Shown here: one piece after another, positions 18,790 through 30,700 of the stretch
Position numbering within the stretch: the stretch's first letter is position 1
Layout of the letters: each line of letters opens with the position of its first letter
Assembly (NCBI RefSeq): GCF_021917145.1
Contig: NC_061082.1
Location: 5,068,032 to 5,132,031, forward strand
DNA length: 64,000 nt
DNA from: Hypomesus transpacificus
Taxonomy: Eukaryota > Chordata > Actinopteri > Osmeriformes > Osmeridae
Direction: 5' to 3'
Notes under the pieces: model-generated
Databases searched by the model: none
What the model was told of the DNA's origin: nothing
Seen by the model: only the letters and a program-made list of their open reading frames with translations
Program-made: the position numbers and the translations under genes

Positions 18790-19948
18790 TGTGAGGAAAT
18801 GATAGCATTATACTGCTGATCAATGCTGCTATACCAATCAATATCTAATATGAATATGTAAACACACATGTTTTGTAATGCTAATAACTAAGATACAAAT
18901 ATTGAATGTGATCAATTGATTTAATAAAGTAACAGATAAGAAACATTGAAATGTAACTTTGGTGTGTGGACAAGAATGCAGATGTCAGGCAAACTGACTT
19001 GGGAGGCGAGTTTGTGACGCTCAGGGACTGGTGTGAGCACAATGAGCTAGTCAGCTCATGGGAGTAAAAGTGTCAACTTGGGAGATAAGGTGATGCTGGG
19101 AACATAACTCTTCTCTGCTTCAGGACGAGTCAGACCGGACAGTTCTTACTATGGATAATATGCCCCCTTCCCCTGGAGACCCTGCCCCCCCCCCCCCCCC
19201 TTCTCACTGGATGCCCCCTTCCCCTGGAGACTCTGCCCCCCCCCCCCCCCCCTTCTCACTGGATGCCCCCTTCTCCTTGGAGCCCATCTGCCCCTTTACA
19301 TCATCTGACCTAGGAGTGGTCTTACCCTCTCCCCTTCCCCTTGAAGACCCCACCCCGTATATCATCAGGACCTCGAGATGACCTGCTCTCAACTCTGGAG
19401 AACTCAAACCCCCCCCCCCCCCCTTGGATTGCATCAGACCTGTGGGTCTCGTCCACCCCCCTCCCTGAACAACACCAGACCTGTGGGTCTTCTCTGCCCC
19501 CTCCCTCTCCTAACATCACCAGGTCCGTGGACTGCCCACCTTGCGCCAGCATGAACGCCCTGGACATTTAATTGGTTAACAATAGCCACCCCAAGGTCTC
19601 CTGACCAATGGCCACTCACCAGACCTCCCTCTCTGGGGAGTACAAGATCTGTCTCCCAAGGGCGGGGAGACAGAACTTGGGAGGGGCAGAACTTTCTCGG
19701 ATATTCTGTCACGACCACTTTCTCAACGAAGGCCTTCGTTCGTTCTAATCTTATACTCTGTTTTGGTGGGATGACTGCTGTTGCATCATCGACTGATTCA
19801 TTGTACTAGACTACGGACATCTTGGTGTATTGTTTTCATTGTGTATCTTGTGATTGCATCATTACTAATTAAACTACAAATAACTTGGTCCGATGCTTAA
19901 CCGTGTATCATTCTTCCTCTCAACACCCAGTTTACACTATCCTTAACA
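18790..19948 (+). repeat. 3' long terminal repeat
   Basis: 1159 bp, TGTGAGG to CCTTAACA. Same as the 5' LTR apart from one extra C in each of three poly-C runs. Followed directly by the GTAG duplication. Confidence 0.95.
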
Positions 19949-19952
19949 GTAG
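19949..19952. other. Target-site duplication, right copy (GTAG)
   Basis: Matches GTAG at 4576-4579 and confirms both LTR ends and a simple insertion. Confidence 0.85.
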
Positions 19953-20087
19953 CGTCTCAAAATAAACGTGCGCCATTTTGACACTTTGCTGGGCCTGTTT
20001 TGGCCCCCCTCTACCCGGTGTCTGCAGGCTAACCCAGGGCTAGATTGATGCCTGTTCTCATCCATGAATAAATGAGCAGGTGGAGAT

Positions 20088-20340
20088 AGCAAGAGAGAGA
20101 TAGCGAGAGAGAGAGAGCGAGAGAGAGGGCGAGAGAGAGAGTGAAAGAGAGAGAAATGTAAAGAGAAAAAGGGGGAGATGTAGAGAGAAAGAGAGACAGG
20201 GATGGAGAAAACAACACAGAGAGAGAGAGTGGGGAAATAGAGCTAACGAGAAAGAGACTAAGAGAAAGAGTGAGACAGAGAGAGGAGAAAGGGAGAGGAG
20301 AAAGAGTCCAGTAGAGTGGAGGAAGGAGACAAAAAGAGAG
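20088..20340. repeat. GA-rich low-complexity tract
   Basis: About 250 bases almost entirely of A and G on the plus strand, dominated by GAGAGA. The S/L-rich minus-strand open frames are shadows of this composition. Confidence 0.9.
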
Positions 20341-20562
20341 ATGAAAGCTAAAACAAAAGAGCTTCCCAGCCCTGCCCTGCACTGGCCTGTCTTCACAGAA
20401 GCAGCAGAACACACGTCAAATCGTCCGCTAACGTAGCCGACTCTGACCGACTGGTACGAGTCTCCCTCACGACACCCATCGCCAATGCCTTGAGGTGGCC
20501 TGGCACACAACCACTCCTTCTGAATGCTGCTCTAAATGCCATCTCTCAAAGGGTCTGATCCT

Positions 20563-20606
<44 letters not shown>
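20563..20606. repeat. (CA)n microsatellite
   Basis: About 21 CA dinucleotides. Confidence 0.95.
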
Positions 20607-20608
<2 letters not shown>

Positions 20609-22304
20609 CATAGCAGGGGAGTAGTCAAGGAAGCAGAGGAAGGATTAGCCTTTCATGCTGGCATGCCTTTCATGCTGGCAGCTGTCCTGTCTTGGCTCTG
20701 AAACCAGCAGGGGAGGGGACACGGGAGTTACCCTTAACAGGATGTGTCACTTCAAAAGACAGCGGTGACATCAGGTCATTCACGCCCACCAGAAACACAA
20801 TTACAGTTTGGACCCAGTGTTCTGGCGTGTCTGGCTGTGTTTGATCAAAGTTCAGCGCACTTGTCAAAATGTAACCCCAAAAGACAGATTCTGTTACCTT
20901 TGATTCATTTAAAGTCGTAAAACCCTCAAGTCTCAAGAACTGGTTGAAACAACTGCCCTTAAGTTGGACACTTATTTGTAACAGGAGACTGGAATAGTTC
21001 AAGTATTTGTTTGTGGACATTTCAAATGGTGGCTTGTGGTTTGTGTAGGACAAGGTGTATCTAACTCAAAACCACAAAATATTTATGGACCAAACCTGTA
21101 CGCCATAACATTTACTCAACGTCCAAACACGAATCTGCCAAGCCATAACTGCATGATCCATGTGCAGTTTCAGCACTTGAGAAAATACACTATTCCATTC
21201 AGGATACTGCTGGGAGTTTTCCTGCTAAGTTTAGTTTCCAGCTTTACCACAGCCTGTTCCATGTGTGGCTGCAACGACTGTACGTGTGCGAAGTCCCTCT
21301 TGTAAATTAATGATACTCTTAAGAGGATCAAAGACTAGTAGCATGGATGTGCCCAGCATGAAGTAGCATAAAACTCAAATTCTGTATATGAAGACTTCAA
21401 AGCCACCGTCAGATAACAAATGTGAGGCCTTTGAGTCAATGTGACGTTCTGTACAAGATTCCCACAGCAGGGGTCTGGATATGGCTTGAGTCAGGGTTTG
21501 ATCTTTACAACACCAGCATGGTGAAACTACGATCAAGGCTTTTATAAAGATGTTGAGAGAAGAAAGGAAGATGACTTCTTCGCTTTTTTCTGTTCCGTTT
21601 CCTCTCCGGGCGGGAATCCGTCCACAGCAGGTAGGCTACGTATGGACACAGCAGGCTACCTGCAAGGTTCAAATTACGGGGGGCTTGGGGGGGTTTGACC
21701 CCCCCTAATAAAGACTTGGACCCCCCCAAAAGAGGTCAAAACAACATATATCGTTCTTACCTGTAATCATAAATATTACTTTATGCTCTGGAGAAGTTGA
21801 CCCCCCCGAATCATTATAATTGTATAATTCACACTCGGGCTACCTAAGACAAAAACCTTCATCCATGACATGTCTGTGCCAAGGCAGGAACATGTATGAT
21901 GGTTCATGCTGAAGCCGTCAGAAAATGACTTCATTGACGCATCACAAACCACACAGAGTATACCGTCTATTTCAAACTATTAAGTCAAATGATCTCTTTT
22001 CTTAAGGGATTAACACTCCATGTTTGACATCAGTTTGTTCTGAATCTTTCCCAGACGTGATGAGTTGAGTCTGACAGCGTGCTTCTTGCCCCAACGACCA
22101 ATACACGGGTAAAAATAAGTTAAATAGTGTGTCGTTCCATGTGTTTATTAGCTTGAGTTGGTGTAAGGGTGAGAGATAAGGGTATGAAATAGTGTGTTAA
22201 TGTTCATGTAAACACTCACTGAACCATCATAGACGGAGGCTTGAAGGACTATCCTCCTCCATCACTGAATCGAAGCCAATCGACCCTCCAACCAACAAGA
22301 TCTT

Positions 22305-22410
22305 TAGATTAGATTAGATTCAACTTTATTGTCATTACACAAGTACAGGTACAAGGCAACGAAATGCAGTTTAGGTCTAACCAGAAGTGCAATAGCAGCA
22401 AGTGCAAGAT
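22305..22410. repeat. Interspersed repeat fragment
   Basis: AGATTAGATTAGATTCAACT followed by TTATTGTCATTACACAAGTA and CAACGAAATGCAGTTTAG resembles a tail found dispersed in many fish genomes. Family not named. Confidence 0.5.
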
Positions 22411-23018
22411 TTACACTTCGCTCGAGTCAGCCTACACAGTAAATAACCCCCTTGGTGCACGAGCAAAGACACGAATCACGCGAAGCTTCCAGACTCAATA
22501 CTGCTATAGACCAAGAGATGATTTAGGGATAATTGGAGTTTAAAGATACCAAAACGCCCAGAGCATGTTTAGTTTTAGGCAAAATGAAGATTAATTAGTA
22601 ACAGTTGATAAACATTTTTTTTTTATGGATGGATTAACCGCTGCTGGTTATCAGGAGTTTACTTTCAATACATTTTATTTTTTTTAACTCGAGGTAATGC
22701 CGTCATAGTACCGTCATAAACATATCATGCCCTTTTCAGATGTGTTCAAGGCAAGCCTCTGTCAGACTTCGTATGACATTTGTTGACATAATCCTTTAAT
22801 GTGAGTGTAGAAGACACGTCGCTTGTGATTTACGACACAAGCTTGACGCAAATCACGCATTCTTCTCATACTTAGGTGATGGATTTCTTTGAAAATATCT
22901 CTGGCCTTGGAATAAAATGACCGAGCAGAATTCTAAGTATATCAGACAAAACATTCATAACGTAAGAAGGACAAGCAGAGCAGAAATAAACACAAGCAAG
23001 ACTTCTCTGTTCTCTGGA

Positions 23019-23024
23019 TTTATT
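23019..23024 (-). terminator. Candidate SUCLA2 poly(A) signal
   Basis: AATAAA on the minus strand about 1.7 kb beyond the SUCLA2 stop. The region between is gene-free and would be the 3' UTR. Other weaker signals cannot be excluded. Confidence 0.4.
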
Positions 23025-24719
23025 CTAAGTTTCGTGTCCCCCCCGAGAGGACCATAAATATTTTACAGAAAGAGAACAGCATTCTCGTTATTTACAAGAT
23101 ATTATAAATGTCTTACAACTCACATTAAGTGTATTTTTTTGGATTCTGAGTGCAGGGGGAGTAACAGGGAGAGAGAGAGATGTAGGAAGCGAGAACAGAC
23201 ATGACTACAATCGTTTACAGTAGAGGACAGTCCTCTCCCAGAGGAAGGAGAGTGGTTTGACTGACCAGGTGTGAAGTCCTGTTTTTGCTGTTGTGATCTG
23301 GTGGCAGACCACAGAATATCAGGTAGCTATGGAGGAGAGAGGGGCTAAGAGGAGGGCGTGCTGAAAGCTGGCAGCAGTGGGGAAAGTTGACATGATCTGA
23401 GATAGACAGCTCAGTGGGAACACACACACACAAAACCGTCAACATCAGGTCAGTGATGCAACAAAAGCTCTCAACACACGTTTAGACCAAGAGGCCTGCA
23501 GACGGCCCCTCTGACCCCGGCTAGGGGCTGGGGAGATGAAGACCCAGACGGAGGTGGAAGAGCCCTCCACAAAATCATCACACATTCAACCGGCTCTAAA
23601 AGCTCCAGCACTTGTCCCTTTCAGATCCCAGAAGAGATCAGAAACTCAAAACGCTGCCCGTATCCAAGCACTATAAACAACCAGCCAATGAATCACCAGC
23701 ATCAGTCACTCATGGACAAGAGCTAGCTCGCTAGCGTTGATCTCCGCAGAGCCGAGCCGGCTCTTCTGAGCCCCTTCGGTCCCGGAGAAACAATTGGCGA
23801 GGGGATCAACACTACCGAGCCAGCGTGGCTTGTCGTTCTGCAGAAAGAACTCCTCCTCTGCATCCCCCTCTCTCATCCCTCATTCTCCCACCCCGCTCCT
23901 CAGCAGCCTGCAGGGGCGAGAGGAGGAGGAAGAGGAGAAGGGGGAGAAGAGGAGGATGGAGAAGGAGCTCTGTGACAGACCTAGCCTCGGCCTTCGGACC
24001 ACCATCTTCCTACAGAGTCAGCAGAGGGCTCTGAGAGAGAGTTCTGGGGAAGACTGAGTCAGTCTAAAGCCAAGAAGACATTCCCAAAAATGTAACCAGG
24101 CAGAAAGAGCTTCTATCTCCCTCTTCCAGAGAAGAGCGTCTATCTCCCTCTTCCAGAGAAGAGCCAGGAGCTGGAGCTGGGGCTGGGGGGGGGGATTGTG
24201 CGTTTAGACATGGTGCTATGCAATGTGGGGGTGGGTGGAGAGACAGACGTGCCTGGGAGAAAGATAGGTAATTTAGTCTTCCAGCTGAGACCCAGAACCC
24301 ATTTAGAGACTACGACTACTTAAGGTCTGAGTTCCTGCGCGCCTCTCATTTCCCTGGAAGCAACACGACAGGGTGAGTAATACTTCGAGGAGTAACGCAG
24401 TCACACAACCATGAGAACCCTCACACAAGGGTGTACCAGAGCAGGGGGAGAAGAAAAGGTAAGGATTAGGATAGGACAACTACATACACACACACTTACT
24501 GTGTGTGTGTGTGCGCATGTGTGTCATAACACACACAGGAGGAACACATGTAAATGAGCCTGAGACATGCCACCAGACCAGAGAGAGAGAGGGAGAGAGG
24601 GAGTGGAGTTTGGAGTGGCGTGGGAGGGTCCAGGGCGAGTGGCGCTCCTTGCCGATGAGGGGCGGGGCATGTCTGGGGTGGCGCTGGGGCCGTCAGGGGG
24701 CGGGGTCAGGGGGCGGGAC

Positions 24720-27700
24720 TTAGATGGGCAGCTGGAAGGTGATGTCCACTTGAGCCTCCTTAGCCAGCGAGACGATTTCAGAAAGCTTCACAACCTGCAG
24801 GACACAAGAGAGCGCAAGAGAGATGACACACAGAGAGAGACACACAGAGAGAGACACAGAGAAGAGTGACAGGAAGAAAACCAGAAGAAAACATGTCAGA
24901 AAAACCTGACACGGTCCTGTCACGTCAGCGAGCAGACAAATCCAGTCAGTAGAGCTTGCATGGTGGGGTGCTGTAAACTGCAAACGGGCCTCTAATGGGG
25001 AACCTGATGTTTTTGAAGCATAGAGCAATAACAGCGGATGAGAGGGGAGATGAAGGGGGAAGACTAGACGCTTCTGTCCTGCTGGATGCTGGGAGATTGG
25101 ACAGGCCTGCCAGATCATCAGAGCTAGTCAGCCAGTCACTGGTGGTGGGTGGGTGACTGCAGTCATTAAGCTGTCATAAGGCCCTGCTGTCACCAATTGC
25201 CTGACACTCAAACCAACCCTTTCACACTCACACACACACACACATTCCCACCAATGGCATAAAGAGTTTGACACACAAAGCTTTGCTGCTGGTGCCTGTT
25301 GTCTCAGATGTTGACACGCTGTTAACCCTGCGAGCCTGAGAGGCCGTACAGAGGGGTTTCTGAACGTTCCAACTGTTCTGTGCTCTAGTTGAAAAACGAG
25401 TTGAAAGAAAGGCGCTGGTGTTGTCATTCACTTCTTCTCAGCTAGACAGCCACTCAACAGTCAGAGAGCCATACACAAATATTGTTCAAGGTACTAGCTA
25501 GCCAGCTAGTCTAGCTAGGGGTCAAGACTTGATGATGAAAAGCTGGGATGAGGTGATCGTCAGCGCCCCACACGCACGTTTCTAACAGAAACAACACATG
25601 GACACATGCTCTGACCCCTACACAAACCTCGCCTGATATTCTCTCTCACCTTCAAACACATGCAGACAACATACCCTCTTGTACCACACACACACACACA
25701 CTCATCATCCAACACAGACTAGACAGGCCTGGAGGGCCAGCTTGCATGTCTGAGTGTGTGCTTGTCTGTGTGTGTGTGCGTCTGTGTGTGTCTGTGTGCA
25801 TGTGTGTGTGTGTGTGTGTGTTCTCTGCGAGGCCTCGTACCATCTTGGCAGCCTCGTCCAGATCATCGCAGGCGAGGATCTTGAGCGGGCTGGCAGCGAT
25901 CAGGGCTTTGGCATCGTCCACTCTGGTCCCTGGAAACACACACACACAGCTGACGTCATTCACATGCATTTCAGTCAAGGTTGATTTTGCTATGATAGCA
26001 TTACTATGTCAGGACATGGATGTCAACATGGTTGATTGTGCAAACTTAGAATGGGGCTGAATGGAGGGGAAATAGCTTAATACGGTCAGGTTTTGCCGTA
26101 GTTTGGGTCCAATGTTTGGGACTACTACCATGTCATTAGGCAGAGTCACCCGGCCGATCACACTGACAGTGTTTCCAGAAACACGGCGCTAGCAAGCCCA
26201 CTACGACGCGCCTAACACGCGCTCCTATCTTGAGCCTCTCTTTTGTATTTTTTCTAAAGCTTTTTACACGCGCATTAAATGTTCAAATATTCTCCACTTT
26301 TCAGTGCAAGGCACGGAGTCTCACAGCTCGTCCATGACACAGGCTGCGCTGCCTGTGTCTGGGGACCACCGCAGGGAACTGGGAAACGGTAAGTGGGAAG
26401 GAAAGCTGGAACGTGATTCTGACGGACAGTGTGCTCTCTGGCCTTTAAACCCTCTGCCTTCTCTCTCTTCTCTCTCCCACCTCTCTACTCCTGACTCTTT
26501 TCCCTCCAAAAAAGGGCTTTGATGTTTTCATGGTGTATAATCTTGTCGTCTCCAGCTAGTGGCTGTCACACAGCGCTTCAATTAAACTCAGTTAAACTCA
26601 ATCTGTGTTTGACGGTTGAAACCGCAGGCTCAGAATGACTGCTGGTCGGACAGTAGGACAAGAAGACAGGGGGACAGGAGGACAGGGGGACAGGGGGACA
26701 GGAGGACAGGGGGACAGGAGGACAGGAGGACAGGAGGACAGGGGGACAGGAGGACAGGAGGACAGGGGGACAGGAGGACAGGAGGACAGGGGGACAGGGG
26801 GACAGGAGGACAGGGGGACAGGAGGACAGGGGGACAGGGGGACAAGAGGACAGGAGGACAGGGGGACAGGAGGACAGGGGGACAGGAGGACAGGAGGACA
26901 GGGGGACAAGAGGACAGGGGGACAGGAGGACAGGAGGACAGGAGGACAGGGGGACAGGAGGACAGGGGGACAGGGGGACAGGAGGACAGGGGGACAGGAG
27001 GACAGGGGGACAGGGGGACAGGGGGACAAGAGGACAGGGGGACAAGAAGACAGGGGGACAGGAGGACAGGGGGACAGTGTTGGTTCATCTGCCTCCCCTG
27101 CCATTACTGCAAAAGTGTGTGTATTCATCGCCTGTGTGTGTGTGTATGTGCGTGCGTGTGTGTGTGCTCACCTTGTAACCGCACCACGATGGGGATCTTC
27201 AGTTCCAGGTCTGTGACAGCCATGATGATGCCCTGGGCTATGACATCACACCTCATGATGCCTCCAAAGATGTTTACCATGATGGCCATCACCTGTAACC
27301 ACATCATGACCATGAACCATCACCTAAACAACTCAAAGACAGCAACTTTTGTCCGTTATCAAATCCCCAAATGGCCTCCAAAAACCCGGGCAGCCTACAG
27401 ATGACAACAACCCCTCTAATACAGAGGACGTAACGTGTGAACTGGACCAGAGTCCCACTCCCTGTGGTGAACTGGACCAGAGTCCCACTCCCTGGGGTGA
27501 ACCGGACCAGAGTCCCACTCCCTGGGGTGAACTGGACCAGAGTCCCACTCCCTGGGGTGAACTGGACCAGAGTTCCACTCCCTGGGGTGATGCCGGACAG
27601 CAGCCGTCTTCATTAGCACCGCCCTGCTCTCCTGCTGAGAGGCCATCCTGTCTGGCCAGGTCCCTCTACACTCCCTCTCTAGACCAGCTCACTGCCTGGA

Positions 27701-30700
27701 CTGCCGTCACAGGGTCACATGTCATTAGGAGAGACCATCTGTGTCAGTCCCACTGTGGGACAGATGCCTTTGTTGAGCTCTCCCTTTGGGTGTTGTGTTG
27801 TCATTTGTTTCTCATTACTGATCGCTTCCGAAAATGTCATGGAGAACAAGTGTTTTTGACATCAGACTGTATTGTGCTGGATCAACACAATAGGACCTCA
27901 CCACCCTGATCAACACAACAGATTCCTAAGTCCTACTGATCCAGGCAGTCACGTCATTTTACTGGCCGTATCACACAGAACAGAATAACAGCACTGTGGA
28001 GGGCGATGGCATCTGAACAAACTGAACATTCCCCTCTGCACGGCTCCAGTAGCCCCCTTAAGAATAGACATGTTATTTGACTGCATTGTGTCTAAAGTGT
28101 TTATCAGTGAATGTAGAAGTGGGAAGGCTCATTTAGTCTGAAGCAGGTATCCCACAAAGCCTGTGTATTCATGTAATGAGAAAAATACTGTGAGTTGTCG
28201 CTAGATTAGTTTGTTGGTCACTAGGGAAGGTGAAAGTTGCTAAGTCTAATCCCTAAATTGGCAACACTGGTTGTGTTGGTTTGGTGTGATATTGCTGTTG
28301 GCGTTTCCTGGAGCGGCGTGAAAACCGGCGTATGATTCCAAACATTCTAGCCCCAACTGCCAACAGCACAATGTTTGGTGTTTGCTGGTCGTTGTCAGGG
28401 TAGTTGTCAGGGTCGTTGTCAGGGTCGTTGTCGGGGGCACTCACCTTCCTGTCCGAGGTGATGAGCTTGAAGGCCTCGGTCACCTGGTGGGCCGTGGCTC
28501 CGCCCCCCACGTCCAGGAAGTTGGCGGGCGTGCCGCCATGTAGCTTGATGATGTCCATGGTGGCCATGGCCAGACCTGCCCCGTTCACTACACACACACA
28601 GGCACACACACACAGGGACAGGGACACACACACAGGGACACACACACAGGCACACACAGGGACACACAGGCACACACACACAGGGACAGGGACACACACA
28701 CAGGGACACACACACAGGGACACACACACACAGGCACACACACACACAGGCACACACACACAGGGACAGGGACACACACACAGGGACACACACACAGGCA
28801 CACACACACAGGGACAGGGACACACACAGGGACACACACAGGCCAAAACATTATTGTGAATAGGGCAAAACTTTCCAAATATATATGTAAAACAGTATGT
28901 ACATACATAGATCTGTGTGTGTGTGCACACGTGTGTAAGATGGTCCGTACATGGCAGGTGTGTGTGTGTGTGCTCCTCACCCAGACAGCCGATGGTTCCG
29001 TCCAGACCAATGTAGTTGAGGTCAGCCTTGGCTGCCTGCTGGTCACGGGGGTCCTCCTGGGACCAGTCCCGCATGTCGAACACCTTCTTCTGCCGGTACG
29101 CTGCGTTCGAGTCAAAGTTGATCTTGGCATCCATGCACATCACTGTGGAAAAAAACAAGTTGCCATGGGGATGACGGAAACAACGAGCCACAGATCACAG
29201 CGATAGGTTGAATGAGGTGGTCATGTGATGAATGACTCAAGTTCTCTTCTGACGACACACAGCATGTCTGCCAGCGGTTTATGAAGCAGTGTTCTTCAAC
29301 CCTGTGGTGTTCTGTTCTGTGGTGTTGTTCTGTGGTGTTCTGTGGTCCATACAGAAGGTTGACGTGGAGATCAAACAGACCACAGATACCTTCAGCTGTG
29401 TGTGATCAGCATTGGCCAGAAATACTCAACACTCCATTCAGTCACAGGATTGGACCGTTGTGCTAAAACAACAAAACATTTAATAGCCACTTACTGTACA
29501 AGCACGTCTATATCAGGGCCTCTTGTGACCCATTTGAACCACTTTAACCGGCCATATATAACAAAGAAGATGTATGCACAAGACCACTACGAGTGTCGCA
29601 CTAATGATCAACTAGAACAATTCTGAGATTTGCTCTGTGGGGGAGTGGAGGGGGGGACTAGGTGTGTATTAGTAAGGGGGCGGGGGGGACGGCGAGGGTG
29701 AGTCATCGATGGCTAGGACCACAGGCTGGGACGCTGCACAGAAGCAGATAATGGACAGAAAGGATAATGACTGAGTCATGGCCTCCAACGTCACTCTGCA
29801 CACTGGGCCAGAAGCTCTGGCAGAGGTTGACTACCTCCTAGGAGTGTGTGTGTGCGTGTGTGTGTGTGTGTGTGAGGGAGAGTGTGTGTGTGAGTGTATC
29901 CAGGTAACAGGGGGTGGAGGCAGGGGAGAAAGGAGAGACTGACAGCAGACTGACCTGGACATGGCCTATCCACATTACTTTATGTGAAAGTGACAACGGT
30001 CACCGTTCTAGATGTGTGTGTGTGTGACTGTGTGTGTACCAATGCCAGAGGAGTCCTCCACCATAGGGTTGATCTCCAGCATGGAAGCGTCGTACTTCAT
30101 GAAGACGTTGTACAGCTTGATCATGTTTTCAGCAGCCTCGTTGATCAGGGCTGGGGGGAAACCCATCTTGGTCGCAACCTGGACACACACACACACACAA
30201 GTAATTTAAGAATTTGGTCATCAGACAAAACATTTATTGAAGTCTTAATTAAAAGGCTATTGAGTGCTTTTGTGCAGAGCTTTTCCAGACGCCTGCTGAG
30301 CAGGAACACACTGGTAGAGAGATGGAGACAGATGACTTTCATCCCTTCACTACGGTGCTTCTTTTATCTACAATCACTCAAACGTTTCTCCCAACACTGG
30401 CAACACTGTGTTTGAAAAGCAGTTTAAAGCGTATCCTTAGTTTGTGTTGCTGTTCATGTATTTACTGAAGGCAATAGAGAAGCTAAGGCAAGGAGACAGA
30501 CAGGCTGACAGGGTGTCTTTGAGACCGAAGGACACTCCGTGCATGCCACCGCATGTCGAGTGAGAAGTACTGAAACACACATTGCAAAACAGGAGAGTGT
30601 GTGTGGTGTGTGTGTGTGTATATTTGGTGAGGGGGAGATATATAAAGAGCAGGATGTGATGTGATGGGAGGATGTGTATTTGGGTGTGGTTACCGTGACA

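Larger units (their letters stand above)
4580..19948 (+). mobile_element. Full-length endogenous retrovirus (gamma/epsilon-like)
   Basis: A 15.4-kb provirus with paired LTRs beginning TG and ending CA, a 4-bp target duplication, primer site, gag, pro-pol, env and a polypurine tract, all on the plus strand. Several features fit class I (gamma/epsilon) retroviruses: gag and pol in one frame separated by a stop codon, one CCHC zinc knuckle, a C-X6-CC motif in the transmembrane Env subunit, and a 4-bp duplication. An extra ORF lies between leader and gag, the position of orf-c in walleye dermal sarcoma virus. The LTRs are almost identical, so the insertion is recent. One frame break near the 3' end of pol is the only obvious lesion. 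The element is unusually long because of its 2.6-kb repeat-filled leader and 1-kb post-env segment. Confidence 0.95.
19953..23018. other. Repeat-rich intergenic region between provirus and SUCLA2
   Basis: No coding exon recognised. It contains a GA-rich tract, a (CA)n run and an interspersed repeat listed separately. A G/C-run segment at about 21675-21810 (GGGGGGGTTTGACCCCCCC-like) looks like a repeat remnant. Confidence 0.6.

Noticed and set aside
26578-27404. Long frames up to 262 residues on both strands
   Set aside because: 8-bp repeat artefacts within SUCLA2 intron 9.
28253-29191. A single 312-residue exon on the minus strand
   Set aside because: It spans SUCLA2 exons 7 and 8 and the GT-rich intron between them. 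Splice sites and phase show the intron is removed.
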